A stretch of DNA of 64,000 bases, taken from Grammothele lineata. Lineage: Eukaryota > Basidiomycota > Agaricomycetes > Polyporales > Polyporaceae. Location: the NCBI GenBank assembly GCA_002150815.3, contig NDFF03000398.1:520014-584013 (forward strand). The letters are read 5' to 3'. The notes below the pieces were generated by a model. It searched no databases. It was not told the DNA's origin and worked only from the letters and a program-made list of their open reading frames with translations. Positions 56,555-64,000 of this stretch are shown piece by piece (the first letter of the stretch is position 1; each line of letters starts with the position of its first letter). Position numbers and translations under genes: made by a program.

Positions 56555-57113
56555 ACGAAGACGTCTGTGAGACAATAAATGAATGTTGAAGCATATGGTA
56601 GCATACCTGTAACTGTACCTATAGAGAGTTGGGGCAAGCGTCGGGCGAGGGATGAAGGATACTGAATAATATGTCTTACAAGGGGGCGCGGGCTTGAATG
56701 CGAGGCATCTCGTGAGCTTGTAACGCGACGCATTAGTGTGCGGCCACGACTTGAATACGAACGTCACCTTAAGCTAGACAGAGAGTATCTAGCACAGAAC
56801 ACAAGAGGATTTGAGCGAGGCAGCGCCTCGCTGACGTTGCCGTGTCGCCTCGATGAGGCACTGTTCATACGGAGAAAGTCCTGTACGGCTGCGGATTCGT
56901 AGTTTGAGTACCCTCAGAAGTGTCGAGGAACAGCACCTGAAAATCTGACCAGCCTAGTATAAGTACGACCGTACGTGCAAGCCAAATATCGGTATCCCTA
57001 CCTTCATGTCTTCGAGCTCCGTCCTCCAGACCCCTCTCCCTGCTGGGGCGATAGTGATGGTAAAGCCATACCAAGTCTTAACGAGGAACCGTAGACTCAC
57101 CACAGAATAGGAC
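56555..57113. other. Intergenic region, nothing recognised
   Basis: This 559-bp gap contains a short hairpin-forming stretch (gaggcagcgcctc near 56817) but no supported gene. Confidence 0.4.
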
Positions 57114-57443
57114 ATGGATTCATCTCGTCGTCTCGCGGCCGAGGTGTTTTGCGCTAGTTCAGCCTGCCTTAGCCTTGCCTTCGCAGGCACCTGCGTCTAT
57201 GCTGCCGTCTCTAGCTCGGGCCAGCAATCGGTCGCGTCCATGGCAATGTACGCCGCCAGCTTCGCCGTTCTGGGGATGTCTATTGTTGGCGTCTTCTGTC
57301 GACGGGGGTATCGGTTCTGGATGGAAGGGCAGTGGGATATTACCGCGATCGAAGCCGCCATTCTGAGCGGGGCCACACCGCTCTTCTTCGCAACGGCGAT
57401 CTTGTTCTGGTCACAAGACGAGGGGAGGCGGGAAACCCAATAG
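57114..57443 (+). CDS. Small three-pass membrane protein, unknown
   Basis: A single exon gives 109 aa from MDSSRRLAAEVFCASSACLS. Three hydrophobic segments lie at about 9–31 (FCASSACLSLAFAGTCVYAA), 42–62 (MAMYAASFAVLGMSIVGVF) and 80–100 (AAILSGATPLFFATAILFW), with a short basic loop (CRRGYRF). The N-terminus is too short for the long polar head of its neighbours, so it may be a truncated relative or an unrelated small protein. The 57444–57889 gap that follows is featureless. Confidence 0.5.
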   Translation: MDSSRRLAAEVFCASSACLSLAFAGTCVYAAVSSSGQQSVASMAMYAASFAVLGMSIVGVFCRRGYRFWMEGQWDITAIEAAILSGATPLFFATAILFWSQDEGRRETQ

Positions 57444-57889
57444 CCTGGTGTGCATTCACTGGTGGCCATTGGACGGAGTCGGCAGGAGGGCGATGAGGGG
57501 GTGTTGGAAACGTGATGTAGTGAGTACAGTTTGCCACGTATCCAAGATGATGATTCTCCTTCATGCTGACGCTCACATGCGCTACCAGGATCGCCGTCAA
57601 CGAGGATTGATATGATTGAAGACGCGTCAGCTCACCCGTGCTGAACGAGACCTCGTCCTTTAGGCTCTTGTTGTCAGGCTCTCCGCGTTAAATGTCAATT
57701 ATTCACTTGATTTGAGTGGCCGATGAGAACCGCGCATGGAGAGCGCGTACGGGAGGTGACGTGAAGGCACGCAAGTTCAGAATGGTAATCCTGCGAGTTA
57801 GGTTGTGTGCGTATACTGCTACATTGCAGATATAAAGTAGTAGTGTGCCAAGTGCCGTCGGGTGCCTCACCTCCTGGATCCCGCTCTGC

Positions 57890-59076
57890 TCACAGGTCCA
57901 ACATCCGCCGCGCCCACTGCCACACTGCGTAGCTAACGGCCGTCATGGGGACGACCTTGAGGTACCCGATGCTCAGCCCGATGTAGAACCCGCGCCAACC
58001 CCTCGACGCATATATCGTCCGCACGGTCTCGCCCCAGCGGAGCCAGCGGTCGGGCGAGGTGAGGCCACCGACTTGCATCCGCCGGCGGACGACCTCGAAT
58101 GGGTACGAGACGGTCTGTGCGACCGCGCCCGAGACGGCGCCGATGGTGAGGTCCGCGAGAGGCGTGGGCTTCATGCGCTTGCGGTCTGGGGAGATGGGGA
58201 GGAAATGGGAGCGGAGGAAGCCCCAGGCGAGGAAGGACGTGCCGGCGTAGGGGACCATGCCGATCATGGTGACAGTGAATCCGCGGTAGAACTTGAGGAT
58301 TGGGGCACGGGTGAAGAGTGACTCGGTGGTGGTAGAGCCGGAGGAGACGGAGCCCTCATTGTAAATGTGGCGCATGACGTGGAGGAAAGAGGGACGGTGG
58401 GGCACGCCGTTAGGGGACTTGCGGGTCGAGAATGCCATTCGTACGCGAATAAGCTCGAGAGGGTAGGTGAAGAAGACAGAGGTCATGCCTGCTTCCTTTG
58501 AGCGAAAGGCGGGCGAAGAGGACGGAGGAAACTTACCGGCCAGTGCTCCTGCCGTAAATCGGCGGACGTTAGTCTGGCTTTCGCGGGTAGGCATAAGAAG
58601 CTGCAAGAGACGATCAGTGGTAAGCACTTTGATAGTCTTGACAAATAAACATACCGGTTCTATTTGGTCGTACGCCATAAACTTAATGGCCGCGTACGGG
58701 AAGATGCGGAGTAGAGTAGCGGAGTGGCCTTGGAGGAGACCGCGCGCTCCTGCGTCCTTGTAGATATCGGATACGGCTCGAAATGCACCACTCCATGAAC
58801 CTTGTCGATTGTCGATGTGGTAGTTCGAGGTAGGCAAACGTGGTGGGAAGACGCACCCGCATACTTCTGGAAGTCCGGGTTGGACGCCTGGAAGAGGATC
58901 TTGACTCTATCCAAAGGTGCGACGACGGTTTTCGCCTGCAACGCAGCACGCTATATAGCGAGTACACGGGCTACAAACAAGAAACATACCACGCATCCAG
59001 CCACTCCTCCTGCGACACCTGACCTGATGATGTAGTGTAGGCTCTGCCTGTCCTTCTGTGGAACATCGGAGGGCAT
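57890..59076 (-). CDS. LEU5: Mitochondrial CoA carrier, Leu5/SLC25A42 type
   Basis: Exons 59076..58990, 58935..58857, 58800..58655, 58600..58537 and 58488..57890 give 324 aa. All three mitochondrial-carrier repeats are present: signatures PLDRVK (after AKTVVA), PLELIRVRM and PFEVVRRRM, with six predicted inner-membrane helices. The start MPSDVPQKDRQSLHYIIRSG and the segments GVAGGVAGCVAKTVVAPLDR and LLQGHSATLLRIFPYAAIKF are those of yeast Leu5, needed for coenzyme A accumulation in mitochondria. The Ser-rich insertion around residue 190 (SVSSGSTTTES) is local. All introns are GT-AG with agreeing frames. It is divergent from HOP2 across 412 bp. Confidence 0.92.
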
Positions 59077-59488
59077 TCGAAAGGTGACGAAGCTATTGCA
59101 TGCAACGAGAGATATGTCTTGTGCAGCTAGTAAGTGGTGCACACGACTTTGAAGACGGACGTGGCGGCGATATGCGGGGGAGATGTGGGGAAAGGTGGGG
59201 AAGGCGGACGGTCGAGCGACCTTGGCCGGCCTCACGCGTCGATGACGGAACCAGCTTTCCGCTCCGTAGGCGCCCGGATCTTCCGTCCGGAGGGACCACG
59301 TGACAGGCGCGTCCCAGGTGATTTCGCTTGGGCGGTGCGGGCAACGGTCCGCGACGCGTCTTTCTTCTGCTCCGTACTCTCTGTCTGCTCTCTGCTTTGC
59401 TGCTCTGCGCGCTCTACTCTCTGCTCCTCTCTGTGCTTTCATCTTATCCCTACCTTCCATCTCAGCTCAAGCTAGATTGCTCTCTTCC
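59077..59488. promoter_or_regulatory. Bidirectional LEU5/HOP2 promoter region
   Basis: A 412-bp gap separates two divergent start codons. The HOP2 side is a CT-rich leader (ctctctgtctgctctctgct near 59385), typical of fungal transcription-start regions. No clear TATA box. Confidence 0.45.
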
Positions 59489-60587
59489 ATGGCGTCAAAG
59501 CAGAAAGCATCGGAGGCCAAAGTCGCCGTTCTCAAAGGCAAAGAGGGTCAGTAGCATCGCGCGCCAGAGAATCCCACCCGCTTCCCTTAACGCGTGCCTC
59601 GCACATGAGCAGCGGAGGAAAAAGTGCTAGAATACATGAAACGAGTGCGTTATGTGCGCATATATGCGCTGCGTGTAACTTAACTAGGCGCTGCAGATGA
59701 ATCGCCCGTTCGGCGCCGTCGACGTCTCCGCCAATCTCAAGGGTACAGTACCCAAGACCGCCGCACAAAAGATCCTTGTCGCTCTTGCGGAACGAGGGGA
59801 TCTTGTACAGAAGACATGCGGTGCGCATATACTCACATATATGCGCTTTCACCGCCCTACACGGCGCTCGCGCAGGCAAAACGACGTTTTTCGTGGCCAA
59901 CCAGGCCAACCTTGAAGATATGCCCCAGCAGAAGCTCGCTGAGCTCGAGGCTGAGTTTAAGCAACACGAGGAGCAGAACAAGTCCCTTTCCGGAGAGATC
60001 AAGACGCTCGGGTCCGGTGCGCTGCGTCATCATCCCCGGAAAAAGGCGGCCTTGCGCATACGCTCATCCCTCGTAGATATCGCCAAGCTAAAGGCCACGC
60101 CCACTGACGCCGAGCTCGCTCAAGAGATGGAGAGACTCGCTTCAGTGGTGCGTTGTTTTCGGTTTGGACGCGAGAGTGGCCGTACGTCGTTGGATCGCTG
60201 ATATGAGGCCGACATGTCTTCGACGGCTAGATCGAGAAGGCGCGCGCGCATCTTGAGCCGCTCCGCGCGGGCACGCCACTCGTTTCGGCCGAAGAGACAG
60301 CTCAGCTTGACGCGGACTGGGAGCGGTGGAGGAAGGAGTGGGTGCGGCGCCGCAAGGTCTTCCATACGTACGCCCCATTCTCTCTGCTTGACCACGCGGT
60401 CACACATGCTAATTGCTACCGCGTCGACGTCAGGTTCTGGTCGATGACGATCGACGCGCTTACGCCTCAGCAAGCCACGGAGCTCTCAGACGATCTGGGA
60501 GTGGAGCTTGACTCTCCGGAGCATATCGCGGTTGAACGTGGCTCTCTGTGCGCGGCAGCGTCGGTGTTAGGGAAGCGGCGAAGGTAA
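59489..60587 (+). CDS. HOP2: Homologous-pairing protein 2 (TBPIP/Hop2 family)
   Basis: Seven exons (59489..59546, 59613..59644, 59697..59820, 59876..60016, 60077..60147, 60231..60367, 60434..60587) give 238 aa. The N-terminal winged helix reads VLEYMKR, MNRPFGAVDVSANLKG, TAAQKILVALAERGDLVQK and KTTFFVANQANLEDM. A coiled coil follows (LAELEAEFKQHEEQNKSLSG, EMERLASVIEKARAHLEPL), then WERWRKEWVRRRKVFHTFW and a C-terminal helix TPQQATELSDDLGVELDS. This is the Hop2 layout; with Mnd1 it stimulates Dmc1/Rad51 strand invasion in meiosis, in the nucleus. Length is normal for the family. The short exons (32 nt for exon 2) make this gene easy to mis-predict. Confidence 0.92.
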
Positions 60588-61456
60588 ATGGGCCTGTACG
60601 ATTCTCGCATGTTTCTGATTGGGGAAGCTACTGCAAACCTGTGTAAGATGTAGGGGGCTCATGTATTATACTATGCGATTCTATCTGAATGCTAGAGATG
60701 TTCACCGCCACTGTAAACCGCCTGGCCCAGCATTCGCGATGACCTCGCTGAGGATCCAACATTAGTACAGCTTCGGCTTCAGCGAAACGCTGGATTGAAA
60801 TGAGCGCGTCGGTGACCGACGGCTGCGGTGGGCGCGCATATACATCTCGTGGCATATGGCGACATAGTGGCAGCGATGAGGATGACTTCTAGGCCTGCGA
60901 CTGCGGCGGTGAAAAGGTATCGCCCGCCGCCCTCGAGGATTTCAAAGTATGCTGCTTCGTCGCGTGCTCGCGATACGATGGCCGTATATGATATAGCCGA
61001 GTTAAACTGTATGACTACCCACATAGTACCAAGGAACTTGGCCAATTTTGAATACAGGAGGGGTCATCGGAGAACCACGCGTTTGTTCATGACTCCGGCG
61101 GCCTATGTCATCTGCATTGCCGAGGCGGTTCTCGAAGCCCCACTCGTTCACCGCACCGCGCGAGGCGGAGTTTCCAGAGACGTTGGGCGGGCAACGTTGC
61201 AGATGGCGATGCGCACACGAGCGGGCGATTGATACGGATGAGGATGATGAAGGCGGAGGGCAAGGGACCGTAACCGTTGTTCAGCGCAGCCGCGTCCAAG
61301 TTCGAGCGCGCGGACGCGCATGCAGTCGGCGGGCGGCCATCGACCGCCCCTCCATCTCTCTCCTCTCCTCTCCGCTCAGCCCCTTTACTCTCTTTCCTCT
61401 CCCCACTCCGGTCGCACTCGTTTGGCCCCCTTTCTTACCACGCCCTCCCTGAAACG
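60588..61456. other. Intergenic region with a possible small minus-strand ORF
   Basis: On the minus strand, an ATG near 61024 opens about 81 codons to 60779 with one hydrophobic stretch (LFTAAVAGLEVILIAATM). It could be a relic of the local small membrane proteins or chance. The segment before 61457 is CT-rich and is presumably the PSD2 leader. Confidence 0.3.
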
Positions 61457-64000
61457 ATGGCCCCGGCGCCCAAGAAGAAGGCCATAAAGATAGGGCGCGC
61501 CCTCAAGCGTCTCCCCGCGCGCGTGTCCGCCGTCAGGTCCGGGGGCGGGACCAACACGTTCGCGCCCATCCCGGGCGAGCAAGCGATAGTCCTGCTCCGT
61601 GTCCAAGTCTTGAGCTGCACGAATCTTCTTGCGAAGGATAGGAATGGGTCGAGCGATCCGTAAGTCCCCCCTTCCGTTCGGACTGCGAGGTGGAGCTTGG
61701 CGCGATGCAGGAAGAGGGACAGGGCTGGTGGACGATTGCGTATCGGTAGCTCTCGTACGGGAGGTGGAAGAGCTCTCTTTTTAACGGAGGCGTTGGCGAG
61801 CTGCCGTGAGGATGCACTCGCGTGGGCGTGTGCGGGGCGTGAACCCCGTGTTCAAGCTGGTGCGGTGCGGCCCGTTCAACTTCGAATTCGAACGGTGTTC
61901 GGTTACGCCTCTCGTTATGCGTTGTATACAGTCTCCTCGGGGATGCCGTTATTTTGCTCTCGTCCTTCGCGATGCATATGGACTGACTCGTGACATGCGC
62001 CCTGTACAGTTTCGTCGTGGCCTCCCTGCTCGGCACCAAGTTTCAGACCCCTGTTGCGAAACGTACGCTCAATCCGACATACAATCCGAAGGATGCGACA
62101 TTCGATTTCCCCATTTACCTTTCGCTTGCGGATAAGCTCGGTGTGGTGGAGCTCGTAGTCTGGGACAAGGATATGCTCAAGAAGGACTACCTTGGCGAGG
62201 CTTGGATCCCGATAGAAGACTGGTTCCGCGACGGTAACGCGTACGCGTTTGATGATCCGGGGAACAAGGTAAGCTCCCTGTCATATGTGATATGTATGCA
62301 CGCGACGCTGTGGGGGTCGTTGGAGGGAGAGGCTTGTGCTGTGTACGGTGTAGGAGAGCCCGTGCGCGTATCCCTGTGCACTCGCACATCTTGGGTCGGG
62401 GGAGACGCATTTAGCATGCTCTGGAAGGGCCGATGGATCGTTGTTTGTGCCGTTGATTTTGCGCAACCTATCGCGTTACTTGCCCCGCTCGATTCTAATG
62501 TGAATATGCCTGCTTACTTTGAGTGCTGTCAGCTCATTTCCACCAACCTCCTCTCTACGCGGAATTCTACTCCGCCAAGCGGGGACGTACAAGTCAAGCT
62601 CGGCTTCGTACTGCCTCCGAACACCGCCGCCCTCATGAACTTCGAAGAGATCTACTCGGAGCTTGTCAAGCGAACTCGCCCAAGCCTCGTATCTGCGCCT
62701 CCGGTACGTGTTCAAGGGCTTCGTTCATGCGTGAAGGTGTTCAACCCGTCTTAACGTGCCATTCTAGACTGAAGGTATCGGTACCATCCGTTCCAACGCT
62801 GCTGGCCCCGCATACGAGGATGACGGTCTCAGCTCTGACGACGGCGAGACGAACAGCGAAGACGAGGATGAAGAACTGCCCCCTTCCGGAAGCCGCCTCG
62901 CGAGCCTCTACATCCCCCCGTCTCAGGCGTACACCGCTGAGCCGACACCCATCGCTGCGCCCCGCCGGGTGTCCTCGCCAGTCCTTCCTCCCTCAGACTC
63001 TTCCCCCGTAACCCCCACCCCTGCTTCAGCCACGAAAACGCCCGTAGCTCCCAAGCCGCTTTCGCCTGGTTTCCGCATCCCGTCGATGTTCCCTAAGAGG
63101 TCGAGCACCTCGCGCTCCCTCTCGGTCGACTCGGTTACCCCGGCAAGCTCCTCGTCTGCAACACCGTCAAACGGAACCACCGCGCCTACTACAGCGCCAA
63201 ACTCCGGCACGTCGACGCCCGTTATCCCGCCGCCCAGCACGACGCCGCCTGTGGGCGCAACGGCGACCACGCGCCCGGCAGCTGCTCAGAAGAAGACGTT
63301 CAGGAAGTCGTGGATGGGCAAGGAGAAGAACTACAACTTCAACGCGGCGAACGACATTATGGGCATCGTTATGCTCGAAATTCAGGGCGCACACGACCTT
63401 CCAAAGCTCAAGAATAGTACGTCTGTCTCCGGTTTGTGGGGTTTGTGGCTTGTAGCTGACACTGAGCAGTGACGCGAACCGGCTGGGACATGGATCCGTT
63501 CGTGGTCGTCTCGTTCGGCAAGAAGGTCTTCCGAACGCGCGTCATCCGGCACTCGCTGAATCCCCAGTGGGAGGAGAAGATGCTCTTCCACGTCCGCCGA
63601 TACGAGACGACGTTCAAGGTCCAACTCACGGTGTGCGACTGGGACAAGCTGTCGTCGAACGACCACGTCGGCGACGCGTCTTTCGACGTCGCACAGTTGC
63701 TTGCGGACGCGCCGAAGAAGGATGAGACGACGGGTCTCTACCCGAAGGACGAAGACGGCACGCGATCGATGATCAACTTCACGCTTCCGCTGCAGACGGG
63801 CAAGGAGATGCCGTGGGAGTCGAAGCACAACCCGACTATTTCGTTCAGGTGAGATCTCGTCTAGGAGGCGTGGATTTACGTTGGGACTGAGGCTGTGCTA
63901 GGGCCAAGTACCAGCCGTACGACGCGCTTCGCCAGAGGTTCTGGCGGGAGTACCTCAAGCAGTACGATACCGACGATACGGGCTCGATCTCGCACCTCGA
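61457..64000 (+). CDS. PSD2: PSD2-type phosphatidylserine decarboxylase, N-terminal part (3' end outside window)
   Basis: Exons 61457..61659, 62010..62268, 62533..62703, 62768..63416, 63470..63848 and 63902..>64000. Two C2 domains are visible. C2A has LLRVQVLSCTNLLAKDRNGS, SDPFVV, LNPTYNP and VVWDKDMLKKDYLGEAWI. C2B has MGIVMLEIQGAHDLPKLKN, DMDPFVVVSFGKKVFRTRV, LNPQWEEKM and VCDWDKLSSNDHVGD; Asp residues for Ca2+ binding are present in both. A Ser/Pro/Thr-rich linker separates them. The last exon starts AKYQPYDALRQRFWREYLKQ and runs into an EF-hand (YDTDDTGSISHLE). This order is that of fungal Psd2, which converts phosphatidylserine to phosphatidylethanolamine in Golgi/endosomal membranes. 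The catalytic domain lies beyond the window. The 350-nt and 264-nt introns are long for this genome. Confidence 0.87.

Noticed and set aside
1..64000. CRISPR array, rRNA or tRNA genes
   Set aside because: No regularly spaced direct repeats, rRNA motifs or convincing tRNA A/B-box pairs were seen.

Overview
The window is nuclear DNA from a filamentous basidiomycete, most likely a wood-decay Agaricomycete. The signs are intron-dense genes with 50–110 nt GT-AG introns, GC-rich coding sequence, fungal-only families (Zn2Cys6/MHR regulator, Mks1-like DUF1752/DUF3295 protein, Sfp1-like zinc finger, Leu5 carrier, C2-type PSD2), a Ty3/Gypsy gag relic, and an expanded F-box family. All gene models were spliced by hand from frame, splice-site and paralogue evidence; no transcript data were available.

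Layout. 1–18.6 kb: seven tandem same-strand F-box genes (first one 5'-truncated by the window edge), interrupted by a palindromic Ty3/Gypsy gag relic with a probable LTR (5.7–8.1 kb), an F-box relic (10.3–10.7 kb), a MITE-like element (13.46–13.65 kb) and an internally deleted ORC1 pseudogene (15.9–16.3 kb). 19–25 kb: a small membrane protein, the intact ORC1 gene (minus), and an unknown 509-aa protein. 25.7–30.2 kb: a 14-exon Zn2Cys6 transcription factor with a 6-nt exon. 33.4–36.4 kb: Mks1-like TORC1/nitrogen-signalling protein. 36.4–41.2 kb: gene-poor. 41.3–43.3 kb: Sfp1-like zinc finger. 45–57.5 kb: two more F-box genes mixed with small multi-pass membrane proteins. 57.9–64 kb: divergent LEU5 (mitochondrial CoA carrier) and HOP2 (meiotic recombination), then the start of a PSD2-type phosphatidylserine decarboxylase running off the right edge.

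Main themes. The nine F-box genes share an N-terminal F-box (core LxLNDDVLxxI), an LRR-like middle, a phase-0 intron just after a Trp-rich segment, and a C-terminal block WW..(V/I)..(D/E)...EGER that is kept even where the rest has diverged. They are candidate SCF substrate receptors evolving by tandem duplication and decay. The ORC1 promoter carries three MluI cell-cycle boxes (ACGCGT); a duplicated, gutted ORC1 kept these three boxes and now lies back-to-back with an F-box gene, which may have acquired G1/S-type control. A set of small, poorly conserved multi-pass membrane proteins is interspersed with the F-box genes in both regions.
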